From Lysobacterales bacterium 63-13 (GTDB lineage: Bacteria; Pseudomonadota; Gammaproteobacteria; Xanthomonadales; Rhodanobacteraceae): a DNA stretch of 64,000 bases. Shown piece by piece: positions 1 to 8,369 of this stretch (position 1 is its first letter; every line of letters begins with the position of its first letter). The notes under the pieces were generated by a model. That model searched no databases. It worked only from the letters and a program-made list of their open reading frames with translations, and was not told the DNA's origin. The stretch spans positions 301,110-365,109 of the forward strand of contig MKWR01000029.1 of assembly GCA_001899855.1 (NCBI GenBank), given 5' to 3'. The translations under genes were made by a program, and so were the position numbers.

Positions 1-144
1 GGGGTCGCAGGTGGTAAGGCGGATGCCGTCCGGGGTTTCCAGCGCAAACAATTCGTCGCCTTTCTCCAGGCGCAGCCGCGCAGCCAGTTCGCACGGCAGG
101 ATAACGCCGGCGGAATTGCCGATCGTGGTGATTTTCGGTTTCAT
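1..144 (-). CDS. AbrB/MazE/SpoVT-type antitoxin, partial (runs off the left edge)
   Basis: Read on the minus strand from the ATG at 144, the 48 codons in the window begin MKPKITTIGNSAGVILP and continue with a swapped-hairpin AbrB-type DNA-binding domain (TTIGNSAGVILP, then RLRLEKGDELF and ETPDGIRLT). Proteins with this N-terminus are normally short antitoxins that bind their own promoter and neutralise a toxin encoded just downstream, often of the Doc (death-on-curing) type. That partner would lie beyond the left edge, so it cannot be confirmed. The C-terminal toxin-binding tail is also missing. The 193 bases between this gene and creD would carry both divergent promoters. Confidence 0.72.
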   Translation of the reverse strand, partial: MKPKITTIGNSAGVILPCELAARLRLEKGDELFALETPDGIRLTTCDP

Positions 145-337
145 GGTGGACGCCACTGCCCAGGTCATAAGGCGTGTCATGTCTTGGGTCCGGGCCGGGT
201 GCAACGCGTTCCGCTGCAGCAGGCGGCATGCTGCATCAGATTCGCGCCGTCGCTTGCCCGCAAGCGGCCACATGCGGTCGCAGCCGTGCCCGTTCGCCGT
301 TGCCCAATGGCGGCGACCAATCGACGCGGGGACGCCC

Positions 338-1678
338 ATGCACGTGCGCAACTGGACCCAAGGCATCACCTTCAAGGCCATGGGCGTGGGGCTGCTTGCC
401 CTGCTCATGCTGATCCCGCTGCTGCAGGTGCAGGACCTGATCGGCGAGCGCCAGGGTCTGCAAAACGAGGCGCAGCTGAAGATTGCCGAGCGCTGGGGTG
501 GCCGACAGATTGTCGGTGGGCCGGTGTTGATTGTGCCGGTGCGCAAGGCGATGCAGGGCGAGAAGGGCTGGATCAGCACCGATGAGCTGCGCTACGTCCT
601 GCCCGAGACCTTGCAGGTGAAGGGCAGTCTGCTCACCGAGATCCGTCGCTACGGAATCTATGCAACGCCAATCTATACGGCGACCCTTGGTGTCAGCGGG
701 CAGTTCCGCCACGATGCCCTGGCGGCGCTGGCCAATCAGGGTGGCGAGCCGCAATGGGATCGCGCCGTCTTGCGCGTGCCGCTCGCCGATGTGCGTGGCA
801 TCCGCAGTCTGTCGGCACTGCGCATCGATGGCGTTGATGTGCTGTTCGGCCCGGGCAGCGGCGGAATCGGTGGCTTGAGTGCCACTGAAATCGCCTGGCC
901 CATCGATCCCCACGATACAGGCGCGACCCGCGATTTTTCATTCGACATGCGCCTGGCCGGTACCGCCGCGCTGAGCTTTCTGCCCTTGGCGCGGAATACC
1001 GATGTCAGTCTCGGCGGCAGTTGGCCGGATCCGGGGTTTGCCGGTGCCTTCCTGCCGGAAAGCCATGCCGAGAAAGCGGCCGGTTTCGATGCGTATTGGC
1101 AGGTGCTCGATCTCAATCGCAGTTATGGCCAGCAGGGAACAATTGCCGAACTGGAAGCCCTCGCCGTGCAGCAATCGGCATTCGGCGTCGAGCTGTACCA
1201 GCCGGTCGGTACCTATCAACGCAATGAGCGCGCCGGCAAGTACGGCATTCTCTTCATCGCGCTGAGCTTCGTTGCATTGTTCCTGTTCGAGGCGCTGGGT
1301 CGCTGGCGCGTGCATCCGGTGCAATACCTGATGGTCGGCCTGGCCTTGTGCACGTTCTATGTGCTCCTGCTGGCGCTGTCGGAACAGATTGGATTTGCCT
1401 GGGCCTATGCCGTTGCCGCGGCAGCAGTGGTCGCGATCATCGCCGGCTACGCGGCAGCAGCGGCACGCAGCCGCCAGGCCGGGGCGACGCTGGGCAGCCT
1501 GCTGGTTGTCGTCTATGCCTTGCTGTATGGCCTCGTCATCAGCGAGCAGTACTCGTTGCTGATGGGCGCGCTGGCCTTGCTCGCCGCCATTGCCGTGCTG
1601 ATGTATCTGACCCGGCGCATCGACTGGTATGGCCTTGGCAGCGAGGCCGCCGTCCCGACAGGTAGAATGCCGTCATGA
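338..1678 (+). CDS. creD: CreD/CetA-family inner membrane protein
   Basis: This 446-residue protein matches the CreD family, which in E. coli belongs to the CreBC regulon and affects envelope stress and colicin/beta-lactam tolerance; its biochemical role is unknown. The layout is typical. One N-terminal membrane helix (about residues 11-31) is followed by a large periplasmic domain that opens with ERWGGRQIVGGPVLIVPV. A block of hydrophobic helices then fills the last ~145 residues. I chose the ATG at 338 because the upstream open frame has no CreD-like sequence and begins in the region facing the divergent antitoxin gene. No creB or creC is visible nearby. The stop overlaps the tsaB start (ATGA), so the two are translationally coupled. 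Confidence 0.85.
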   Translation: MHVRNWTQGITFKAMGVGLLALLMLIPLLQVQDLIGERQGLQNEAQLKIAERWGGRQIVGGPVLIVPVRKAMQGEKGWISTDELRYVLPETLQVKGSLLTEIRRYGIYATPIYTATLGVSGQFRHDALAALANQGGEPQWDRAVLRVPLADVRGIRSLSALRIDGVDVLFGPGSGGIGGLSATEIAWPIDPHDTGATRDFSFDMRLAGTAALSFLPLARNTDVSLGGSWPDPGFAGAFLPESHAEKAAGFDAYWQVLDLNRSYGQQGTIAELEALAVQQSAFGVELYQPVGTYQRNERAGKYGILFIALSFVALFLFEALGRWRVHPVQYLMVGLALCTFYVLLLALSEQIGFAWAYAVAAAAVVAIIAGYAAAAARSRQAGATLGSLLVVVYALLYGLVISEQYSLLMGALALLAAIAVLMYLTRRIDWYGLGSEAAVPTGRMPS

Positions 1679-2385
1679 ACCTGCTTGCAATTGAAACCTC
1701 CACGGAATCCTGCTCGGTCGCCCTGACCTGCAATGGCGAGCTGATCGTGCGCAGCGAACTGGCACCGCGTCGGCATGCCGAACTGCTGCTGCCGATGTGC
1801 GAGGAAGTGCTGGCCGAGGCCAGTGTGTCGCGTCGCCAACTTGATGCCATTGCCGTCGGTCGCGGACCCGGTGCGTTCACCGGCGTGCGTCTGGCCATCT
1901 CGGCGGCGCAGGGCATGGCGCTGGCGCTGGACCTGCCGGTGATTCCGGTTTCCTCGCTGGCGGCGCTGGCCTGCGCTGCGCCAATCGATGCCAAGCCGAT
2001 TCTTGCCGTGATCGATGCGCGCATGGGCGAGATCTACAGCGGCTGCTTTCGCCGCGATGCCGATGGCCTGGTCGAGCCCATCGGCGTGGAACACGTGGGT
2101 TCGGCCGAACTCCTGAAATTGCCAGGCGGACACGCGTGGCACGTGATCGGCACGGGCTGGGACAGCTACGCCGAGATCATCCGCCTGCGCCTGGGTGCCG
2201 CGCCGGCCTCGGCCAGTGGACGCAGCTATCCACAAGCCGCCGCGATCGCCCGCCTCGCCGAGCGCGAGTTCAACGCCGGCCACGGCCTCGCCCCCGAGCA
2301 GGCCTTGCCGGTCTATCTGCGCGACAAGGTGGCGATGACCCGCGACGAGCAGGATTCGGCTCGGCTGAGCCGGGCAACACCCTGA
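1675..2385 (+). CDS. tsaB: tRNA threonylcarbamoyladenosine biosynthesis protein TsaB
   Basis: TsaB is the non-catalytic scaffold that pairs with TsaD (and TsaE) in the cytoplasm to place the threonylcarbamoyl group on A37 of ANN-decoding tRNAs. The 236-residue protein has the family N-terminus MNLLAIETSTESCSVAL (an ASKHA fold) and the glycine-rich stretch GRGPGAFTGVRLAISAAQG at about residues 63-80. The shortened C-terminal domain distinguishes it from TsaD. The ATG overlaps the creD stop. The gene ends convergently with the methyltransferase gene; the 157 bases between hold no feature I can recognise. Confidence 0.93.
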   Translation: MNLLAIETSTESCSVALTCNGELIVRSELAPRRHAELLLPMCEEVLAEASVSRRQLDAIAVGRGPGAFTGVRLAISAAQGMALALDLPVIPVSSLAALACAAPIDAKPILAVIDARMGEIYSGCFRRDADGLVEPIGVEHVGSAELLKLPGGHAWHVIGTGWDSYAEIIRLRLGAAPASASGRSYPQAAAIARLAEREFNAGHGLAPEQALPVYLRDKVAMTRDEQDSARLSRATP

Positions 2386-2542
2386 GGCGAATCCTCGCCA
2401 TCGACAATGTCGTGTATGGATGTTTGCACGCACAAACCAGGCAGCAGCCTGTCTACGGCCAATGCCATTCAGTTCCGGCGTTCGCTGCTTGTCTGCGGCA
2501 GCGACTTGTTGCGGAGATGCCCGCGAGCCGAGGGAGGATCAG

Positions 2543-3352
2543 CTACCAGCTTGGCTGCATGACAATGCCGTGATCCTTTGACGAGAGCTCGATTTCCAGG
2601 TGAAGGTTGGGCCGCAGGCCAGGAAAGCGCTCGTAGACCGCGGACGCCAGTTTCCTGCGTGCGTCATTCGCTTCCGGATAATAATTCCTGACGGTTTTCG
2701 CCTTGACGGTATTGAAGTCCGGTGAAAGCAGGCAAAAGTAGCGGATGACTTCGTGTTTCGAGAATTCGCGCCAGTGGTGGCCATAGGTATGGGTACCGAG
2801 GATGGCATCGACACTGATGCCCCCGCCGAAGCCGCGCAGAAAACGGCCGAAATCCCAGGCGCGGCCATTCCAGGCGTAGTAGTTCGGCGTGGTCACCACC
2901 AGTCGGCCATTCGGCGCGAGGATTCGATAGACCTGTTTCCAGAAGCGGATCGGATTGAACGTCAGGTGCTCGATGATCTCGGTGAAGAGGATGACGTCGG
3001 CACTCGAATCCGCAATTGCATCGAATGCATCGGCGGCCTCCAGGTTCGCGCACGGGATCAATCTGATGTCCATCGCTTGCGCAATCGATTGCACGTTCGC
3101 CATCTCGAAAGTGATGGGCAAATCGACCGCGGTGATGTCGAAACCCGCCTGCTTCCAGAGGATCGACTGATGCAGCCAGTGGGCGCCGATGTCGAGCACG
3201 CGATTGCCGCGCTGCAGATCCCAGCTGCTGCAGAATTCCACAAGGGTTGAAGCAAATCGGCCAAAGTGATGGGCGAGATAGGCGCGATCGGTACTGCCGT
3301 GCGGCTCGAATTGTTGTGCAAAAACGCTGGCGTCAGGAATTGAGATTTGCAC
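2543..3352 (-). CDS. class I SAM-dependent methyltransferase
   Basis: A Rossmann-type methyltransferase with motif I (RVLDIGAH) near residue 55, an acidic motif II (AVDLP), and a motif IV/post-I segment ILFTEIIEHL followed by LAPNGRLVVTTPN. This fits the UbiG/Methyltransf_11-like families. The substrate is unknown. As the last gene of a minus-strand group with an SGNH-like protein and an O-acyltransferase, modification of a surface glycan or its precursor is a reasonable guess. The start is uncertain. The frame is open to an ATG at 3466, but that stretch (RCSTRPAARPRHDQHRAG) looks non-coding and overlaps the upstream gene, so I prefer the GTG at 3352 (269 residues). Confidence 0.78.
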   Translation of the reverse strand: MQISIPDASVFAQQFEPHGSTDRAYLAHHFGRFASTLVEFCSSWDLQRGNRVLDIGAHWLHQSILWKQAGFDITAVDLPITFEMANVQSIAQAMDIRLIPCANLEAADAFDAIADSSADVILFTEIIEHLTFNPIRFWKQVYRILAPNGRLVVTTPNYYAWNGRAWDFGRFLRGFGGGISVDAILGTHTYGHHWREFSKHEVIRYFCLLSPDFNTVKAKTVRNYYPEANDARRKLASAVYERFPGLRPNLHLEIELSSKDHGIVMQPSW

Positions 3353-3422
3353 GATGGGCGTCCGGAAAGCTGCAGGAGTAACGGATTGGCGGCGGCCCGT
3401 TCTCAGCCCGGCCCGATGTTGA

Positions 3423-4559
3423 TCATGGCGGGGTCTGGCGGCTGGGCGCGTAGAGCATCGTATCAAGCCGGGGAATCAGCCATGCGGAAAATCGGGATCG
3501 ACCTTGAGGATTTTCATGGTAGAAATCCGCGAAGACGCTGCAATCATTCCCCGCATCGCCATCAAAGAAGTCCGTGGCATCGACAAGATGGATCGTGCCC
3601 TCATCGTCCAGTGGTTGCAGAATCGACAGCGCCCATTGCTGCATGCCGGCCCAATGCGCATCGTTGCGCCAGATCAACGGGGTCGGCATCAGCACGACGA
3701 CCGGTGGCGTGGCCCATTTGATCCCGCGCAACTGTTGCTGCACCAGGCTGCGGGTTTCCTGCATGAAATCGGGAAGGGGCGACTGCCTCGTCATTGCCGC
3801 GAAATCGGGTCGACCCTTGACGGCTGCAGTGACCTCCCGGCATTGCCGGCGAAGGTTATCCGGAGCATTGACGTCCGCATCAAGCCGCTCGCAGGTATCG
3901 AGTGATCGCACGCCCCAGGCGCACATGTCACCGGGCATGTCGCGACTTGAAAACAGGCGATCAAGGTTGGTTGTCCGCAAGGTCTCGCGGGTCCGGTTCA
4001 GGCGCGTGAAGGGATGGGAAAGAAAATCGCGTACATCGTCGCGCCAGGCAAACAGTGCGAATCGACTGCCCCAGGTTTCCATCTGGCTTCGATCGAACGG
4101 CACATGCGCCTCGATCCATTCGCGATCGGACGCCTGGCGGAATGGCTGCACGATGCCGAGCTCGTAGGCACCATTGCCGGGCCAGGCCAGGTCCTGTGTC
4201 GACAGCGCAATGATGCCGCCGCGGATTTCCGGATGATGCCGTTGCAACCAGTCGGTGAGGATGCCGATGCTCATCCAGTGCACGCCGGGCATGCTCAGGT
4301 TTGCATGGATGAAACCCTCTTGCCGGGCCGCTTCGGCAACGCCTTGGTGATCAATGCCGAGCTCCGGACGCGAGCTGCCGAGGGTGACGAAATCGATCCT
4401 GGCAAGCTGCGCATCGAGCAGCATGCGTTTCAGGCGCACGCTGGTGCCGGCGTGGCTGGTTGGTTTCGCCATCGGCTCCCACAACCCGAGGCGGAAAACC
4501 AGCTCCAGCAGGACCAGCAGTGCCAGCGGCGCAATGAGGATGAACACCTTGCGCATCAT
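3423..4559 (-). CDS. membrane-anchored SGNH/DHHW-like protein, predicted partner of the adjacent MBOAT acyltransferase
   Basis: A 378-residue protein with an N-terminal membrane anchor (about residues 4-27) and a presumably periplasmic domain. Two short motifs suggest a divergent SGNH-fold esterase/acyltransferase of the AlgJ/AlgX/DltD kind. The first is TLGSSRPELG, with Ser at 62-63 as block I. The second is DFYHENPQG near the C-terminus, with D345 and H348 in a DxxH spacing. Such proteins pass acyl groups received from an AlgI/DltB-type MBOAT onto a polysaccharide. The MBOAT gene lies 76 bases upstream on the same strand, which supports the pairing. The family name was not recognised with certainty and the acceptor is unknown. 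Confidence 0.66.
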   Translation of the reverse strand: MMRKVFILIAPLALLVLLELVFRLGLWEPMAKPTSHAGTSVRLKRMLLDAQLARIDFVTLGSSRPELGIDHQGVAEAARQEGFIHANLSMPGVHWMSIGILTDWLQRHHPEIRGGIIALSTQDLAWPGNGAYELGIVQPFRQASDREWIEAHVPFDRSQMETWGSRFALFAWRDDVRDFLSHPFTRLNRTRETLRTTNLDRLFSSRDMPGDMCAWGVRSLDTCERLDADVNAPDNLRRQCREVTAAVKGRPDFAAMTRQSPLPDFMQETRSLVQQQLRGIKWATPPVVVLMPTPLIWRNDAHWAGMQQWALSILQPLDDEGTIHLVDATDFFDGDAGNDCSVFADFYHENPQGRSRFSAWLIPRLDTMLYAPSRQTPP

Positions 4560-4635
4560 GTGCCGTGCGTCCGGCTGCGCCCATGGGGCGCTTGTTGTCG
4601 ATGCCCGGATTCAACTGGTGGTGATGGCTGCATGA

Positions 4636-6039
4636 TCAGAACTGGAAGTAGATGAAGGGCACGCTGGCGTTCGGCGTGAACCAGATCATGGCCAGCATCG
4701 CCGCAGTGAGTGTGCCAATGAACAACGGCCCCTGGCTTTCGCTGATGCGGCGCTTGATCTCGCCGTCGTTGCCGAGAAACTGTGCCCAGAGCAGTCCGCC
4801 GAGAACGACGCACAGGGTCAGATGGCGATCGGCATTGAAATCGGCCACGTTGAATTGACCAAGGCTGCCGAGGATCCTGCCGACGCCTGCGAGATCATGC
4901 GCACGGAAGAAGATCCAGGCGAAGCAGACCAGGTGGAAGGTGATGAAAACGCGCAGCAGACGCCTGGTGCGGGTGTCCTTGTTCCAACCCGGCCAACGCT
5001 CGTGCACGATCCGCTCGCAGGCGAGATAGAGGCCATGCAGGCCGCCCCAGATCACGAAATTCCAGCTTGCGCCATGCCACAAGCCACCGAGCAGCATGGT
5101 CAGCATCAGGTTGACGCGGGTGCGCGACGGGCCTTTGCGATTGCCGCCGAGCGAGATGTACAGGTAATCACGCAGCCAGCGCGACAGCGTCATGTGCCAG
5201 CGCCGCCAGAAATCCTGGATCGATTCGGCAACATACGGATAATTGAAATTCTTCGGAAAACGGAAACCCAGCAGCAATGCGCAGCCGATCGCGATATCGG
5301 TGTACCCGGAGAAATCACAGTAGATCTGCATGGCGAATGCATAGATCGCCAGCAGGGTGTCCCAGAATCCTTGTGCCGTGGTTGCATCGAACACCGGTTC
5401 GACGATGGCGGCAAGGTTGTCGGCGATGGCCACTTTCTTCACGTAACCGAGGGCGATCAGCACCAGGGCCTGGCGCACCGTGGCGAAATCGATCTGGCGG
5501 TCGCGATCAAGCTCGCGGAAAAACTCCCCGTCGCGAACAATCGGTCCCGCGACGAGTTGCGGAAAGAAGGCGATGAACAAGGAGTAGTCGAGGAAATTCC
5601 TTCGTGGCGGACTGTCACCGCGATAGACATCGATCGTGTAGGACATGCTCTGGAACGTGTAGAACGAGATGCCCACCGGCAGCAGCAGGTCGAGCGGAGA
5701 AATCGTCAGCCCCGCACCGAGCATCGAGTCGACGGCATTCCAGTTGCCGATCGCCCAGTTCACGTACTTGAAGAAGAACAAAACGCCAAGATTGACGATA
5801 AGGCTGATGATGAGCAGTTGGCGCGGGCGCCTGACCTTCACCAGACCCAGGCCGATCGCGTAATCGGTGGCGGTCGAGAACAGGATCAGCAGCAGGTACA
5901 GCCAGTTCCATTGTCCGTAGAAGTAGTAGCTTGCCGCCAACAGCATCAGCTTCTGCGCACCCGGCCAGCGCCGCAGCGACTGGTTGAGGGCGATGACGAT
6001 GACGAAGAAGACGACGTAATGAAATGAGTTGAACAGCAT
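4636..6039 (-). CDS. MBOAT family O-acyltransferase (AlgI/PatA/DltB-like)
   Basis: A 467-residue polytopic inner membrane protein of the membrane-bound O-acyltransferase family. It begins MLFNSFHYVVFF, typical of AlgI. It carries the family block WRRWHMTLSRWLRDYLYISLGG (about 278-299) and the LWHGASWNF segment with the invariant catalytic histidine at about residue 322, the same place as in alginate acetylase AlgI. MBOAT proteins move an acyl group, usually acetyl, from a cytoplasmic donor across the membrane for transfer to an extracytoplasmic glycan. No alginate genes are present here, so the polymer modified is unknown. Confidence 0.9.
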   Translation of the reverse strand: MLFNSFHYVVFFVIVIALNQSLRRWPGAQKLMLLAASYYFYGQWNWLYLLLILFSTATDYAIGLGLVKVRRPRQLLIISLIVNLGVLFFFKYVNWAIGNWNAVDSMLGAGLTISPLDLLLPVGISFYTFQSMSYTIDVYRGDSPPRRNFLDYSLFIAFFPQLVAGPIVRDGEFFRELDRDRQIDFATVRQALVLIALGYVKKVAIADNLAAIVEPVFDATTAQGFWDTLLAIYAFAMQIYCDFSGYTDIAIGCALLLGFRFPKNFNYPYVAESIQDFWRRWHMTLSRWLRDYLYISLGGNRKGPSRTRVNLMLTMLLGGLWHGASWNFVIWGGLHGLYLACERIVHERWPGWNKDTRTRRLLRVFITFHLVCFAWIFFRAHDLAGVGRILGSLGQFNVADFNADRHLTLCVVLGGLLWAQFLGNDGEIKRRISESQGPLFIGTLTAAMLAMIWFTPNASVPFIYFQF

Positions 6040-6295
6040 TTGCTTCAGGCGCTCGGTGGAATTCCGGGATCAGTCGATGCAATCTTGAGGGGAGGCCTGC
6101 GCAAGCCAGCGTTGCCAGTCACTGGCATTCTTGATTTTAAGGCAACGCTGATCAAGGAGCGCAACCGTCACAACAGGGGTTGTCCACCAGCGCGCCCGAT
6201 GCATGCAGTCCTTGATGCGGAACAGCCATGCGGAATTGCGGAATGGATTGGGTGGCAAGGCTGGAATCGTCCAAGTGCCGCTTCGCCACGCCAGA

Positions 6296-8173
6296 TCATT
6301 TTGCGGGTGATGGTATTGGCGAGAGTGGGGTTGAAATCCCGCTGTCGGGATCGAGCACGGCCAGGCGGTAGCGCTGATCCGCCGAATAGTTCCGGATATA
6401 GCCGTCGAAGCCACGCTTGCGCGGCATGTGGATGCGAGGTGTGGTCCCTTCCTTGCCGACGAAGCTCGGCAATGCGTAGCCGACGATGCGGTTGCTTTCG
6501 TCAATGATCAACAATGTTCCATCCTTGCTTGTGCGGCGGATTCCGCTCATGACGATGCCGCGGACATGTGCGCCCGGCAGGCCCGTGCGCGCATCGGTCA
6601 ACAGTTCGGTGTTGTCCATCCAGATCGCCACGTCCGTGCTGCTTTCGCCAATCCCGATCCTCTCCCCAAGCCTGCCGCTGCCCGGGATCGAGAACATAGC
6701 CAGCTTGCGCTGTTGCAGCAGCTCCAGGGTGCGCAGCACGTCATCGGCTTGCGCCGAGTCGTCATCCGGAAACACGCGCGCATCGAAGACATCGGAAATG
6801 GCGGCGGCCCCGGCTCGCTGACCAATCCGGTACACCGCCTCACCCCAACCTGCCCAGTTCTGCTGGCTCGGCATCAAGACGATCGGTATTGCCAACGCGA
6901 TGACCAGGGCGACGGCCCGCGCACGCCGACTGGACTGGTCAGCCTGGAGCAGCAGCAGGATGCCAAGGCCAATCCAGAACATGCACGACCAAGGCAGATA
7001 GCGGTCGGCAAATACGTCATCGGGAAGCGCGATGAAATTGCCGACGCGGCCGATGCCGATGATTGCCGAAACGGCACCCACGAACAGCACCAGGGCAAAG
7101 ACGAGGCAATGGACGGGTGCCAGCGGTTCGCGCCGGATGGCCTGGCGGACGAGGAAATAGCCGGCCACGCAGGATCCGGCCAGACCCACGAAGATCGCGC
7201 CGGTCTGGCGATTGTCGAGGTGCAACAGCGACTGGATGGTGTTGGCGGAAACGCTCAGCCAATGAGCGATCGGGTCACTGCTGGCGCTGGATGCCATCCA
7301 CGGATACAGCGGTGGCTCCGCGAATCCCAGCCAGGCATTGATCCAGGGCGAGGCGATCCAGCGCATTGCCGTTGCCGCCGAGTCGATCGGGCGAAACACC
7401 AGCATGTCGCGCACGCCGTCGTCTCCCGGCAGGATCCACAGGTAGACAACCAGCGCCACGGCAATACCGAGGCCGAGGATGCCGATGGCACGCGCCGGCA
7501 CGCGCGCATACCAGGCGACGATGGCGAGCGCCGGGAAGGCGGCGATGCCGGAGCCAAAGGAAAAGGTCGCGCAAAGACAACACACGGTTGCTGCACTCGT
7601 CCAGGCCATGGGCGATGCCTGCGCCGCCCGGTGGACGGCCAGCGCACCGAGCAGCAGGAACAAGCCCGGCAGATAGACGTGCAACAGTTCGCTTCCGTGC
7701 AGAAGCATGCGTGCGTTGCCCAGCCAGAAAATGCCGATGCAACTGCTTGCCACGCAGGCGGCGCGAACCGGCAAGGAGGTGTCGGGTGCCCGCCAGGCGG
7801 CGATCGCGAGCAGGGCGGCCATGAGCAATGCGCTGCCGCCGCCCACCGCCAGTTGCAGGTTCTGGTTTGCCGAAAACGACTGTGCTTCGGCGACTTGCAC
7901 CAGATTCGGGAAAATCGGCCGATGCCCGTTCTCGAGTTGCAGCACGCTGTCCGGAAACGGCAGCATCAGGTAGTTCGGATACATCTTGAACTGGTCGAAC
8001 ATCGGTTGCCGAAAGCCGAAATTGATGATTTCCAGCAGGCCGGTGAGCAGGAACCAGCCACCCGCCAGCAACAAGGCGAGGGCAACGATGCCGCCGGGAA
8101 TCGTCCTTGCCCAGGCCAATGCGGACGGCCCGTGGGCACCGCGATCAGGGTTGGATTTCAGTTGACTCGACAT
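6296..8173 (-). CDS. large polytopic membrane protein of unknown function
   Basis: A 625-residue protein with a hydrophobic segment near residues 28-49, a hydrophilic loop containing QFKMYPNYLMLPFPDSVL, then roughly eight to ten further hydrophobic helices up to about residue 425. The last ~200 residues form a hydrophilic tail that is probably extracytoplasmic. The layout resembles glycosyltransferase-C/O-antigen ligase-type membrane proteins, but no catalytic signature was recognised, so no function is assigned. It opens the minus-strand group that continues with the MBOAT and SGNH-like genes, after a 256-base spacer. The start at 8173 (MSSQLKSNPD) is the first ATG of the frame. The opposite strand has a long spurious open frame caused by codon bias. 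Confidence 0.62.
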   Translation of the reverse strand: MSSQLKSNPDRGAHGPSALAWARTIPGGIVALALLLAGGWFLLTGLLEIINFGFRQPMFDQFKMYPNYLMLPFPDSVLQLENGHRPIFPNLVQVAEAQSFSANQNLQLAVGGGSALLMAALLAIAAWRAPDTSLPVRAACVASSCIGIFWLGNARMLLHGSELLHVYLPGLFLLLGALAVHRAAQASPMAWTSAATVCCLCATFSFGSGIAAFPALAIVAWYARVPARAIGILGLGIAVALVVYLWILPGDDGVRDMLVFRPIDSAATAMRWIASPWINAWLGFAEPPLYPWMASSASSDPIAHWLSVSANTIQSLLHLDNRQTGAIFVGLAGSCVAGYFLVRQAIRREPLAPVHCLVFALVLFVGAVSAIIGIGRVGNFIALPDDVFADRYLPWSCMFWIGLGILLLLQADQSSRRARAVALVIALAIPIVLMPSQQNWAGWGEAVYRIGQRAGAAAISDVFDARVFPDDDSAQADDVLRTLELLQQRKLAMFSIPGSGRLGERIGIGESSTDVAIWMDNTELLTDARTGLPGAHVRGIVMSGIRRTSKDGTLLIIDESNRIVGYALPSFVGKEGTTPRIHMPRKRGFDGYIRNYSADQRYRLAVLDPDSGISTPLSPIPSPAK

Positions 8174-8369
8174 GGCCGATCATTCCTGGTTCTGCTGGCG
8201 ATTGTCCGGGTATCGCCGACATGCGCGAATGCGCTTGCTGCGACCACGCAAATCACCCGGTGGTTTTCGGAACATCACGGACGACAGGCGGACCCGGTTG
8301 CAGTGCTCATGCGATGTCCCGCAATCAACGGATGAAAGGCCACAACGGCCGGGCGCGGGGATTGCCCGA

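Noticed and set aside
6040..6295. Possible coding remnant after the large membrane protein (a minus-strand frame reading into 6070-6295)
   Set aside because: The frame gives plausible-looking residues but no recognisable domain and starts inside another gene in a different frame; a frameshifted C-terminus of the membrane protein cannot be shown without homologues.
6428..8335. Open frame of 635 codons on the plus strand, antisense to the large membrane protein
   Set aside because: The minus-strand reading gives clear membrane helices; the plus-strand reading is rich in His, Gln, Asp and Arg without any motif, typical of an antisense shadow in GC-rich DNA.
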